DNA from: Elymus sibiricus
Taxonomy: Eukaryota; Streptophyta; Magnoliopsida; Poales; Poaceae
NCBI GenBank assembly: GCA_039707655.1
Contig: CM077676.1
Span: 378,576,114-378,640,113 of the forward strand
Direction of reading: 5' to 3'
DNA: 64,000 bases
The notes below the pieces were generated by a model, which saw only the letters and a program-made list of their open reading frames with translations, was not told where the DNA came from and made no database searches. Of this stretch, positions 1 to 11,599 are shown piece by piece; the first letter of the stretch is position 1, and every line of letters begins with the position of its first letter. The position numbers were made by a program, and so were the translations under genes.

Positions 1-3000
1 TAGCAGATGAAATCTGTTACCCGATGTTCCTGTTGCTTCCCTAAAATTTGCATATTTCTGATCTTGATAACAGTATGGTGGAGTTTCAATGTTCTGGCAA
101 TCCGCGATCCTGATTGATCAACGAAGTGCTAACAGTTCATTGAATTCCACCGTAGTTAAAAAGAAAGATGAAATTTCGCAGACGAAAGGGCAATGCAGAT
201 GTGATCTGCACGGGGGTCACGCGTATGACGAAGTTTAGTATGGGGCTCGAGATTTTATTATCGCGTGTTTCATACACCCTGGAAGGTTAATCTAGCAACT
301 TGGATTATCATGCTTGATGATGGACGTTGGTAGCTTCGGTTTGTTTCGAAACATTAGAAGCCACGTAAAAACAAGTTTATGTATGAACCAATTAGAGGCG
401 TCTAACTTGGTTTTGCAGGATGGTTTGCATGTGCATATGATGTGGTATAGCAGTGCTCATTATAATTTGATTATGTATGAGATGACTATATAATGTAAAT
501 TGATTAACATGACCTGCGTGTCATAATTCGGCATGATGGCTGGAGCCATATGATTGCACTTTAATGACCTGCGTGTCAACCTTATGTAATGCACTTATTT
601 TATTAGCTATAGAGATAGCAATATTATCTGGTGCACCGACAAGGTGGTGGCAATCTTTGCGAAGGTGAAAACAACGCGAATGCCGAAGACGAAGAAATGA
701 AAGACTTCTCCGTCAGAAAGGGCTATACCATATCATGCTATTATGAATTGCCTGAGATGTTTATCCCTTATGATGCACCCTTCTTGATTGCGCGGTAGTT
801 GCTTTTATTAGGGTGATCTCTCACAAAAATATCAAGTAGATAGTGTTCTCCCAAGTGTAGCACCGTCACGGCACCTAACTTTTCGGGGTACGCCATGGAT
901 GCATGGGTGCGAACGATTAGGGATGTGTGAGGCGGGTGAGTTGAGACCTCGCAGCGGGATCACTTGGTTGTCTTGACGTTCAGGCATGAGTGTCATGAGC
1001 TCGGAACACACGCATCGAAAGATGAACAAGAGTCACATGGAGATGTGATCGGCAAGTTGGCCTACCGATTAAAATTCCCGTCATGAGATGATGATTCTAT
1101 GGCGATGAATTGAAGTCTGGATCTTGTATCACTCAAAATCAATTATGAGAGATATTGATTTGAGTGGGAGCGCACTGTAGAATTAACTTGTTTAATTCTC
1201 AGTGCAATTAATTATGAACCCTGTCTAAGTGTGATTTGCATAATAGTTGTAGAATAATGGCTCGCGTTTCCACCTTCCCTGTTAAAATTGAATAGCTGTT
1301 AAATATCTGGTTAAAACTTTACGGTTGGTAACGTAATGTGAGGATTGTCCTCAAGAGTGCCGAGAAGGACTTTGTCCTATCGCATACTTTCGGTATTCTC
1401 CCGCTAATGCTATGGATGATATGACTCTCGTCCTTCGATCCAAAAGCTAGAATTCCTTTTCAGTCAAAGTGCAATATGTTTGCTTCCATAAAACCCAAAC
1501 TTCGAAAGTTTGGATAGTTATGTGATATTCATGGAATCTGAAAATCATTTTCAGAGACAGACAAATGCTAAAAGATATGAGATATCCAAAGCAATGTTTG
1601 TTTGCAAACTATTAGTAAAAGTGTTTACTGGGCATTTGACTGATAAGAGAGGGATCCAGAAGAACGCCTGTCATATGATGATGGTGAATAAAACGATGAC
1701 TTAAAGAGAAAGGAAGTGTCCGAAGGGTGTTAGTGAAACTTTCACGCCTAGGAAGTCCGGGGCTAACGCCACTCTTAAGTTGGGTGCTTCTTCTGAGAGT
1801 AGGAGAAATACTGAAAGTTAAACTATTAGAAGTATAATGGCAAAAGGAAAGAAGACTGGAATATCCAGCTCATGTATGAATGTCATACAAGTTTTTGATG
1901 TATAGAAGGCTGGTCAAAAATATAGTTCTTGGGAATTATGGTTAAACATGTTAATCACTAATTCTTGGGTATTGTGAGTTAATCACAAAGATACCCGCTC
2001 GATTGCATTCTGTTGCAACTCGATGTAAGAACTACTAAGGCCTGAAAGACTAGCCAGGAATGAGGTTTAGATACACACAGGGAACATAGTAAATGTTACT
2101 ATACCTTCCAACGGTGTATTCCCTATGTATTTACTTTCATAATTCATTTTAGAGTTTCACACTCTAGCCCATTGCATAAAGTATCTTGCAAGAAGGTTAT
2201 TCATAAGCGAACTTCTAATGTTCGGTGTTATGAATAACATAAGGGCCATACTTTCGTTATGAATGAGATGTATGTTATGAATATTGATATTAATACATTA
2301 CCTCTGTATTTACTTTCATAATTCATTTTAGAGTTTCACACTCTAGCCCTTTGAATAAGGTATCTTGCAAGAAGGTTGTTCATAAGAGAACTTTTGATGT
2401 TCGGTGTTATGAATAACATAAGGGCCATACTTTCATTATGAATGAGACGTATGTTATGAATATTGATGGTAATATGATACATCCATAACACTGACGCTAA
2501 ATGTCGCAAGACTAAAAGAATACCACACAAGTGTGGCACTGCATTTGGTCACATTGGAGAAACCCGTATGGAAAATTCCATTATGATGGATTTTAAAGTC
2601 ATTTGATTTTGAATCATCTGACACTTGCAACTTTCCTCCGAAAAGTGAAGTGACTGAAATACCGTTCACAGGCCATAAGGAACGAGCAACAAACTTATTG
2701 GTGATCATACATTTTGATGTGTGTAGTTCAATAAATGTTGTTGCAAGTAGTGGATTCATCTATCTTCAGAAATGACTCAAGTAGATATATTGATATTTAC
2801 TTGATGAGACGTAAGTCTGGATCTTTTGAATTCATTCATAAGGTTTTTTTTAAAATGAAGTATAAGTTGTTGTAACAAGAAAATTATGTTTCTACAATTC
2901 GATTGCAGAAAGGAATATTTGAGTTACAAGTTTAGCGAATGTCTGATGAGTTGTGAAAGGGGTTTCATAACTTGCACCTCCCGGAGCACCACTGCAAGTG

Positions 3001-5125
3001 GAGAGTCCGTGTAGATGTAATCGAACCATTAATGACATGGTAAGATCAAAGATGACATAAATAAATTTGCCATTATCCCTTTTAAAGTGATGCTTTAGAG
3101 ACTGCGGCTTTTACACCGAAAAGAGCTCCATCGGGTCTGTTGAAATGACGTCATGGTATGGTACGCCCAACCATGTTATATCTTTTCTTAACATTTGGAA
3201 TATGGGGCTTGTGTAAAAGGTTACAAACCTATTCCAAATCAGACAAGTGCTACTTTGTAAGGTTATCCCAAGTCATTGGGTATTCCCCCACCACTATACC
3301 GAGGCAAAGGTTTTTTGCCGCAAAACGGTATGCTTTTCAAGAGAATAATTCTTACAAAAGGTGAGTGGGAGGACAGTGCAACTCGACGAGATAACCAGTA
3401 TCTTCGTCATCAGGTCAAAGGAAAGGAACCTTGGAAGTGATTCCGGAGTTTCCTACTGCGACTGATACGGAAGCCTCTACATGAGATGTATGGACTTCGG
3501 TCGAACTTGCAGCTGAACCACGTAGGCAAAGCTCGTACAAACCTATCAGGTGCGCAAACGAGATATTGTTGTTAGACAACAGTATACCTACAATACACAA
3601 GGAAGCGTTGATGGGCCCTGACTCCGGAATTGGCTAAATGCCAATACAATCCGAGATAGTTTCCATATAAGTGATTCGAGATTAAAATCTTGATACACCT
3701 TTCGGAAGACTTAGAGTCTAACGAATATTTATGGAACTAAAAAACTGATACGGATAAAATGTTTTATCCATAAAGCTCGACTTGTTGCAATGACAAGTTC
3801 AAGGAGTTGACTACGATGAGATTGTCTCACCGTAGCGATGCTTGAAGTCGGTTCGGGTTGAACTAGCAATTAATACATATTTCAATCATGAGATATGAAA
3901 CATGGATGACAAAAAGATTTCCATCTGATGGAAATGAAACCTAGGACTTGTATGTGATACAGTCCAAAGTAATTTGTCGATCCAGAGGATGCTAGTAAGT
4001 ATGCAAACTTCAGAGTTCCGGCGATGGACAAAAGAGAGCAAAGTGGAGTTGGAATCTTCGTTTTTTATGGAATGGTCAAAGGGGTTTGACTTCATCAAAT
4101 GGGCATCGAAGATGCTTGTAATTCAAGAAAGTAAGTGGGAGCATAATAATATTTCTAAAAACCTTGTGTACTTGACACATTATTATTGGAAATAAATTTC
4201 TTGACATGAATTAGGACTTCATTTGAAAAGGGTTTTTCGATGAAGTGCTTGGGCTAAATAGCCTTAATATTAGGCATGATGATCTATGGAGATAGATTTA
4301 CCTAATGGGGCTGAGCAAAGATACATATTGACAAGATGCTAAAACTTTTTAGCATTTAAAACGCCAAGGAGTGATTCTTGCCGAAGTCACATGGAAAGAG
4401 TTTTTGCAAGACTCGGTGTCCCAAAACACTGATGAGCAAAATACATGATGGTGATTCCACACACTCTTGTGTTTGGATTAATCATGTATTCCATGGTATG
4501 TAAAACAACCAGATATGTCCAATACTCCAAAGTTGTTGCGAGTATAGATACCAAAGTGATCAAAAGTACTGATCATGGGACAACAGTGAAAAAGGGTCAT
4601 TGAGTGCTGGAGTAGCACTGATGACATGTTTTCTCGCAAGCGGAAATCATGAAGAGTTCGTTGTAATATGTTACATCGATACAGTCTTCACCATTTCTCC
4701 ATGCGATTTTCGATTTAATTTGAGGGTTTTTGTGTAATACACAATATGGTGGCACGGTAGTTGGAAATTGTTCCAAACAAGATACTGTGGCGAATTCTAT
4801 AACAAAGGCTAAGTATGTTGACGCTTAAGAAGCAACAAAGAAGTTGTTGAATCATATAGTTCATTCATGAACTTAGTATGGTTCCAAGATGGCTTTGGTC
4901 TATGGGACACTATTGCAGATAGTTGCTCCATAGCTCAGTCTGAGGAATCAGGTTTCGACCATTGATTCACACATATGCAAAGCCAAGTCCAGACAAAATA
5001 TGAATTTTGTGAAAGCGTGAAAACGCGAGGATATGCATAGTTACACACGGAGCTGAAGTCGTCAGATCCGTTGGACATCAGGCTATACCACAAGCGAAGC
5101 ATATTTTACACCAGTATGCCATAGG
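1..5125 (+). pseudogene. Decayed Copia gag-pol (element 1)
   Basis: No open frame exceeds about 100 codons, but pol homology is readable piecewise. Around 2590-2880 there is an integrase-like stretch (PFTGHKERA, then DVCSPINVVASSGFIYLQ). Near 3190-3270 there is the end of the integrase region (LCKRLQTYSKSDKCYF). At 4290-4500 come reverse transcriptase remnants, and at about 4740-4830 an RNase H-like stretch (SKQDTV...TKAKYV in the better copy). Frame changes and stops separate these pieces, so no functional polyprotein can be made. The order integrase, then RT, then RNase H is the Copia order. The gag part, about 640-1000, is assigned only by position. The reading continues after the nested solo LTR for about 50 bases to the polypurine tract. 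Confidence 0.85.
2131..2488 (+). repeat. Two tandem copies of a ~180-bp pol segment
   Basis: A segment beginning TTACTTTCATAATTCATTTT starts at 2131 and again at 2310, a period of 179 bases. Both copies include the GTTATGAATAACATAAGGGCC stretch region. The corresponding place in element 2 has three copies and in element 3 two. Confidence 0.85.
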
Positions 5126-6144
5126 TGTAGGAGATATGCCCTAGAGGCAATAATAAATGTTATTGATTATCTCCCTGTTCATGATTATGTTTATGTTCCA
5201 TGCTATAACTGCAATGATTCTCGAGTCTGCAAATAAAACGAGGCTTGGAGGGAAACTCATGTGCACGTGTGGGATAATAAACGGTAAAAAGTATTCCTAG
5301 TCAAGCCTCTATGACTGGCTCAAGTATTGCATGATGATCCTGTTTTCCTGATCATGGGCATGACTATGCCGGCAATTTTGAGGGCACAATTGTTGGTAGA
5401 ACACTTGTGTTGAATCGACCCGAATTGATGTTATGCTATGAGATACATTCGTCATTAGTTAATGGTTAATAACACAGAGATGGTTAATGTTTGCATGATT
5501 CCTTAGACCATGAGAGTATCGAGTTTCTTCATGCTTGCTTCATGAACTTTGGGGTTTGTTAAACGTCATCCGTAAATGGGTGGCTATTACGGCGGCTTAC
5601 GGGTTCATGGAAAAGTATGTCAAGTAACTTGATAGCCCAAGATTGGGATTTGCTCCTCCGACGATGGAGAGATATCTCTGGGCCCTCTCGGTGTTACGGT
5701 ATCCATCATCGTCTGGCCAGACACTTTGTGATTTGATCACGGGGATGCCGGAACACGGGAACGAGAAAAGAGAACAATACCGGTAACGAGGTAACTGGCA
5801 TAGTGGACAAGTTGTTGATCCACGGGGATGCCTACATGTCTCACCTCGGGTATTTGTAACATATCGCGAAGCAACAGGAATAGCACACGGCAACTGGAGG
5901 TTCACTCGAATATTCATTCGTGTGGGTATAGGGGTCAATATGGGTGTCCACGGCTCCGATGTTGATCATTGATCGAAAAGTGTTCCGGGTCATGTCTATA
6001 CTTCACCGAACCTATAGGGTCACACGGTTAAGGGTCATCTATCTGCTGAATACTAGACGGGGAGTCTGAGAGAAATTCACCGAAAAAGTTTCGGACGAAA
6101 CGGAAACGTTCTGGAGAGGATATCGGAATAGTTCCGGTGAAACT

Positions 6145-6502
6145 GAAAAGTTGTTTCAGGGTATTCCATAAAGTCAAATTGGTTTCGGCACATGCCTGGA
6201 AATTATTGGAAGGTACCAGAATTGTTCCGGTAACTTCTGAGATTTTTCAGAGACAAAAACCGGAAATGTTCCGGACTGCCGGAACCGCTTTAGTTGCTTT
6301 TCACAGATGAAAATCACTAAACCGAAAAGTTGTTTCGGAGTACACCATAAAGTCAAATTGGTTTCGGCACATGCCTGATAATTCTTGGAGGGTGCCAGAA
6401 TCATTCTGGAAACTTTCTGAAATTTTCCGGAATGAAAACCGGAAATGTTCCGGAGCTGCCGAAACCGCTTCAGATGCTTTTCGCAGATGAAAATCACTAA
6501 AC
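6145..6502 (+). repeat. 179-bp tandem duplication within LTR U3
   Basis: GAAAAGTTGTTTC followed by the CATAAAGTCAAATTGGTTTC stretch occurs at 6145 and again at 6324. The two copies have diverged, with several substitutions, so the duplication is not new. It accounts for the whole length excess of this LTR over the element 2 LTRs. Confidence 0.85.
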
Positions 6503-6726
6503 CGGAATTGTTCCGGCTCGCGTTGAAAATTATTTTGGTGGGTACTGGAAATGTTCTAAGCCCACATGAATATTTTCAGTTCGATCAGACGCTGAAAAAT
6601 GTCGTCGTGAATAGTAAAATCAGATTTATGGATATGGTTGGAAGTTGGCTTTCCACAAATATCTTCCCAAGATATTTTGGGATGACATGGCATTTTGGAT
6701 ATGCCCATCCTACCCCTTGTTTTTCC

Positions 6727-6734
6727 TATAAATA
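6727..6734 (+). promoter_or_regulatory. LTR TATA box (solo LTR)
   Basis: TATAAATA followed by AGAGGGGAGGAGG. The same motif stands at the equivalent place in every LTR of this family here. Confidence 0.7.
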
Positions 6735-7375
6735 GAGGGGAGGAGGAAGCCCAATATGCTTCATCCTTGCTCTCACATACACATGCCATGACATTTCTGG
6801 CTTCTCTCTCCCTCCCAGCGAAATAGTTTCGTAGAGCCGAAAGGCTGTCTGGGTTCCGGTGGGAACTAGTTCTGGACGGCGAAGCCCTGCCGGATAGATG
6901 ACACCGTATGTGTGCAACTCTGTAGAGAGATCGTAGTTTCGGGCTTAGTTCGAGAGTGCCTCCCGAAGTGCTGTCCGTGTGACCGTCCGAGTTTTGGAGG
7001 TCCTCCCGAAGGGCTGTCCGAGTGACAGTCCGAGTTTCGGAGGTCCTCCCGAAGGGCTGTCCGCGACACCGTCCGGGGGACTGTGCGACCGCCTCCCGGA
7101 GGGCTGTCTGCGGGGCAGATGAGGGTATAAATCCTCGCGGTTGGGAGGTTGTAAAATCCTAGCTGCGAGGATCTGCACCGCCGTTCGTCATCGACTCTAC
7201 TTCCGCTGCGCTACGAGTCGGTAACGAAAATGATCAAACCTTGTATGCAGTCTCCATAGTGGTCCTGGGCTGGTGCGTAGGTCGGAAAATTTTTGTTTTC
7301 TGCTGCGTTGCCCAACAATAGGTGTAAAGTGCATTAGCATCGACTAGATTATTGACTCTAGTGCAAGTGGGAGTC

Positions 7376-9538
7376 TGTAAGAGATATGCCCTAGAGGCAA
7401 TAATAAATGTTATTGATTATCTCCCTGTTCATAATTATGTTTATGTTCCATGCTATAACTGCTATGGTTCTCGAGTCTACAATAACCACGAGGCTTGAAG
7501 GAAGACTCATATGCACGTGTGGGATAATAAACGGTAAAATGTATTCCTAGTCTGGCCTCTAAGACTGGCTCAAGTATTGCATGATGATCCTGTTTTCCTG
7601 ATCATGGGCATGGCTATGCCGGCAATTTTGAGGGCACAATTGTTGGTAGAACACTTGTGTTGAATCGACCCGAATTGATGTTATGCTATGAGATACATTC
7701 GTCATAAGTTAATGGTTAATAGCACAGAGAAGTTAATGTTTCCATAATTCCTTAGACCATGAGAGTATCGAGTTTCTTCATGCTTGCTTCATGAATTTTG
7801 GGGTTTGTTAAACGTCATCCGTAAATGGCTGGCTATTACGGCGGCTTGCGGGTTCATGGAAAAGTATGTCAAGTAACTTGATAGCTCAAGATTGGGAATT
7901 GCTCCTCCGACGATGGAGAGATATCCCTGGGCCCTCTCGGTGTTACGGTATCCATCATCGTCTGGCCAGACACTTTGTGATTTGATCACGGGGATGTCGG
8001 AACACGGGAACGAGAAAAGAGAACAATACCGGCAACGAGGTAACTGGCATAGTGGACAAGGTGTTGATCCACGGGGATGCCAACATGTCTCACCTCGGGT
8101 AATTGTAACATATCGCGAAGCAACAGGAATAGCTCACGGCAACTGGAGATTCACTCGAATATTCATTCGTGTGGGTATAGGGATCAATATGGGTGTCCAC
8201 GGCTCCGATGTTGATCATTGATCGGAAGGGGTTCCGGGTCATGTCTATGCTTCACCGAACCTATAGGGTCACACGCTTAAGGGTCATCTATCTGCTGAAT
8301 ACTAGACAGGGAGTCTGAGAGAAAATCACCGAAAAAGTTTCGGACGCCGGAAAAGTTTCGGACAACGGAAAAGTTCCGCAGAGAGGTCACCGGATGAGTT
8401 CCGGTGAAACTGAAAAGTTGTTTCAGAGGATACCATAAAGTCAAATTGGTTTTGGCACATGCCTGATAATTCTTGGAGGGTGCCAGAATCATTCTGGAAA
8501 CTTTATGGAATTTTCCGGGATGAAAACCGGAAATGTTCCAGAGCTGCCGAAACCGCTTCAGATGCTTTTCGCAGATGAAATCACTAAACCGGAATTGTTC
8601 CGGCTCGCGTTGAAAATTATTTTGGTGGGTACTAGAATTGTTCTAAGCCCACATGAATATTTTCAGTTCGATCAGACGCTGAAAAATGTCGTCGTGAATA
8701 GTGAAAGTGCTTTTTGGGATATTTTTGAAAAGCCACCTTTTGGGGCTTTGCTCCAAAAGATCTTGGGGATGACATGGATGGATAGGGACCAATTTTTGGG
8801 GCCCACATGAGGGTGTGGCCGGCCACATGGTGGACTCCTTCATGGAGTCCCCCTTGTTCCTTGGTTTCACCTTTTAGGTCCTTGGGAAGGACTCCTTTCC
8901 ATGTGGGTTTTGGGTTTTCTTGTAAAACCACCCTACCCCTTGGGTTTCTTATAAATAGGAGGTGTGTGGGCTGCCATAAGACACATCCTTGCTCTCATAC
9001 ACAAGCCATGCATGATCTGGCCTTCTCTCTCCCTCCCAGCGAAATAGTTTCGTAGAGCCGAAAGGCTGTCTGGGTTCCGGCAGGAACTAGTTCTGGACGG
9101 CGAAGCCCTGCCGGATAGATGACACCGTATGTGTGCAACTCTGTAGAGAGATCGTAGTTTCGGTCTTAGTTCGAGAGTGCCTCCCGAAGGGCTGTCCGTG
9201 TGACCGTCCGAGTTTTGGAGGTCCTCCCGAAGGGCTGTCCGAGTGACAGTCCGAGTTTCGGAGGTCCTCCCGAAGGGCTGTCCGCGACACCGTCCGGGGG
9301 ACTGTGCGACCGCCTCCCGGAGGGCTGTCCGCGGGGCAGATGAGGGTATACATCCTCGCAGTTGGGAGGTTGTAAAATCCTAGCTGCGGGGATCTGCACC
9401 GCCGTTCGTCATCGACTCTACTTCCGCTGCGCTACGAGTCGGTAACGAAAATGATCAAACCTTGTATGCAGTCTCCATAGTGGTCCTGGGCTGGTGCGTA
9501 GGTCGGAATTTTTTTGTTTTCTGCTGCGTTACCCTACA
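7376..9538 (+). repeat. 3' LTR of element 1 (2163 bp)
   Basis: It begins TGTAAGAGATATGCCC after the polypurine tract and ends CCCTACA. Its U3 differs from the solo LTR and element 2: from about 8700 to 8960 it carries a different sequence (GGCCGGCCACATGG and neighbours) before a TATA box at 8950-8957, so it is a distinct U3 subtype. The 3' half has the CTCCCGAAGGGCTGTCCG repeat block at about 9180-9330. Confidence 0.92.
8950..8957 (+). promoter_or_regulatory. LTR TATA box (element 1, 3' LTR)
   Basis: TATAAATA followed by GGAGGTGTG, preceded by the alternative U3 segment. Confidence 0.7.
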
Positions 9539-9725
9539 ATGGCTACTTCTGGTCAGACGGTTTTTGATTCGCTGGAACACACATAATGGAGAGACCTCTG
9601 CGCCGATTAGAAGTTCTGGCGCCCACACGCCCACAGATATGGGTCGGCTCATCACGCGGCGAAGCGATCTCTCGCCAGCGGGCACCTGGTTCGCTCGGTC
9701 GACAGTTGACTGGTCTACTATTGAC
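9539..9725. other. Flank of element 1, no gene recognised
   Basis: Mixed-composition sequence between the 3' LTR of element 1 and the AT-rich repeat region. Short open frames occur on both strands but none resembles a known protein. Confidence 0.5.
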
Positions 9726-10280
9726 TTTTGAAAAAAGCAAAAAAAATCAGCAAAAATTGAAAAAGTCCATGAATTTGAAAAAAATCACAAATTCAAAAAA
9801 GTTCATGAATTCAGAAAAGGTCATTATTTTGAAAAAAATAACGAAATGAAAAATTTCGTGGATTCTGGAAAAAAATCACGAATTTGAAAAAGTTCATAGA
9901 TTCTGGAAAAAAAGGTTCGCAGATTTGAAAAAATTCATTGATTTAAAAAAACACGAATTTGGAAAAAGTTTGCCAATTTTGAAAAAAGTTCACGGATTTT
10001 GAAAAAAAGTTCATAAACATGGAAAAAGTTTGTGAATCTAAATATATTCATGCATTTGAAATAACTTTGCGGAATTCGAGAAAAAAGATCATGAATTTGA
10101 AAAAAGTTCACTGGGTTTAAAAAAAGATTCATGAATTTGAGGAAATTTTCGAATTTTTTAAAACTTCACGCGTATAAAAAGAAAAGAACTAAGAGGGAAA
10201 AAAGAAAGAAAATATTAAAAATAAGATAAAAGAAATAAAAAAGAATAAAACCAGAGATAAACAGTCCAGAAAAACAAAAA
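9726..10280. repeat. A-rich quasi-repeat arm (GAAAAAGTTCATGAATTTG type)
   Basis: About twenty degenerate repetitions of a roughly 20-base unit resembling GAAAAAGTTCATGAATTTG, then purine-rich DNA. The reverse-complement pattern (AAATCCATGAACTTTTTTC) fills 21560-21970 on the other side of element 2, so the two could be arms of one older inverted-repeat element. It is not coding. Confidence 0.65.
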
Positions 10281-10690
10281 AAAACGGCTAGAAGCTTCCC
10301 GAAACCGGTCTGGGAAGGTTCTGGAAGCAGCACCAAACCGAGAGAGCTTCCTGTGAAAAACTGCCCGACGGGCCAGCCTAACGCGATCGAAGGGTGTGCA
10401 CCGATTTGCGAAAACAACTAAAACTGGCGCATAATGCAGCAAGTAGGACTCAAGCAGAATTGATACGAGATCTCTCGGACTTTGTGGCTTAACATCTCGA
10501 GCCGACAAGGCTTAGCGTGAAAGATGGCCCATGCCTTTATGGAGTGGTATGAGTCTCACGAGAGGCTTATGTTTGCGCGACAGTTATATCTTGCTTATAG
10601 CGAGATGGAATGAGCTCTCGCCTGAAGGATTTCCTTGCGCGATATAGTACTAGGCCAGCCCATTCATTCGCTCGCTCGTGATTGTTTCGC
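10281..10690. other. Mixed-composition spacer of AT-rich repeat region
   Basis: GC-balanced sequence with CTCTCG/CGAGAG-type motifs (for example near 10470, 10555 and 10615). Similar motifs occur near 22400 and 25180-25330, which suggests related unclassified elements. No gene recognised. Confidence 0.45.
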
Positions 10691-11400
10691 TGGTTCTTCG
10701 CTTCGGTCATTTTTTTCCTTTTCTTTTGTTTTTTCTCTGGTTTTCTTTATTTCTTCATCGGTTTTCTTTGGTTTTTTTTTCTTCGGTATATTTCAGGTTT
10801 CTTTTATTTATTTTGTCATATTTTTCCTTTTTACACTGTGGTTTTTGTTTTTTTCTCAGTTTTCTTTGGTTCTTTCTCGGTTTTCAATGGTTTTTTATTT
10901 TATTTATTTTTCCCTTTTATTCATTTTTCAGTTTAATTCAGTTTTTTAACTCAAATTTTCACGTTTCGTATACATTAGATACATTTTCTATACATGTTTA
11001 ACATTTTTCCAATACATGATTAACATTTTTTTAAATATATGTTTTGATGTCTATCATTTTCATACACATTGTATATTTTTTATATACATGTTTAACATTT
11101 TTCCAATATAAGATTAATATTTTTCAAAACATTTTTTTGTTGTCTGTTTTTTCTATACACATTGTACATTTTTTTATAGATTTGAAACATTTTGTTATAC
11201 ATGTTCAGAATTTTTCAAATACATAATTTTTTTTTCATATACATGTTTTGATATCTAATTCTTTTCACACACGTTTTATAATTTTGTATACATAAGAAAC
11301 TTTTTTCGATACATATTGAACTGTTTTCAAATGGATGATTAACATTTTAAAAATTTTATGTTCAATGGTTTTTGTAATGTATATATTTAAAGTACTTTGA
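10691..11400. repeat. Pyrimidine-rich tract plus AACATTTTT quasi-repeats
   Basis: 10700-10945 is T-rich with repeated GGTTTTCTTT. 10960-11395 is a run of degenerate units resembling ATACATGTTTAACATTTTTCC. The same two blocks in the same order occur at 22490-22740 and 22905-23700, so this is a second, shorter copy of that element type. Confidence 0.65.
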
Positions 11401-11599
11401 AAGATAAGCAAAAGTAAAAAGAAAAAAGAAAACGAAAATGCTGAAAAAGGGTAGAAAAAAATGACCCTTAAGGCCCCGCACGCTGGGCTGGCCCTTTGGT
11501 GCAGGCGGTTCAGGCGAGCGCTCGTACGGTCTCGCGCTATTATTTTTGTCCCACATTGACAGGTTGAGGCCGTAGTGCCTAGGTCTTTTTGGATCGTGT
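11401..11599. other. Core segment interrupted by element 2
   Basis: Purine-rich then GC-richer sequence that continues, after the element 2 insertion, at 21114. The last five bases, CGTGT, are the left target duplication. No gene recognised. Confidence 0.5.

Larger units (their letters stand above)
5126..7317 (+). mobile_element. Solo LTR of the same Copia family
   Basis: It starts TGTAGGAGATATGCCC and ends CCCAACA. It is flanked by the 5-bp target duplication ATAGG (5121-5125 and 7318-7322), and removing it restores the sequence seen uninterrupted in element 2 (19030-19095). No internal region or second LTR belongs to it, so it is a solo LTR left by recombination. Length is 2192 bases against 2013 for the element 2 LTRs, and the difference is exactly one 179-base tandem duplication (6145-6323 and 6324-6502). 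TATA box at 6727-6734. Confidence 0.93.
1..9538 (+). mobile_element. Copia retrotransposon, element 1 (5' end outside window)
   Basis: The window opens inside the leader of a Ty1-copia-type element. The same stretch lies about 130 bases after the 5' LTR in the two complete copies further right. The internal region runs to 7375, apart from a nested solo LTR at 5126-7317, and is followed by the 3' LTR at 7376-9538. The polypurine tract (AAGTGGGAG, 7365-7373) stands just before the LTR. The base after the LTR is 9539 and the right target duplication should be ATGGC, but the left partner is outside the window. Family placement in the BARE/Angela/WIS clade is inferred from the shared LTR start and the same polypurine context. 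Confidence 0.9.

Noticed and set aside
5126..9538. Reading 5126-9538 as a small two-LTR element
   Set aside because: The first LTR has its own ATAGG duplication and the second follows the polypurine tract of element 1; lengths and U3 types differ.
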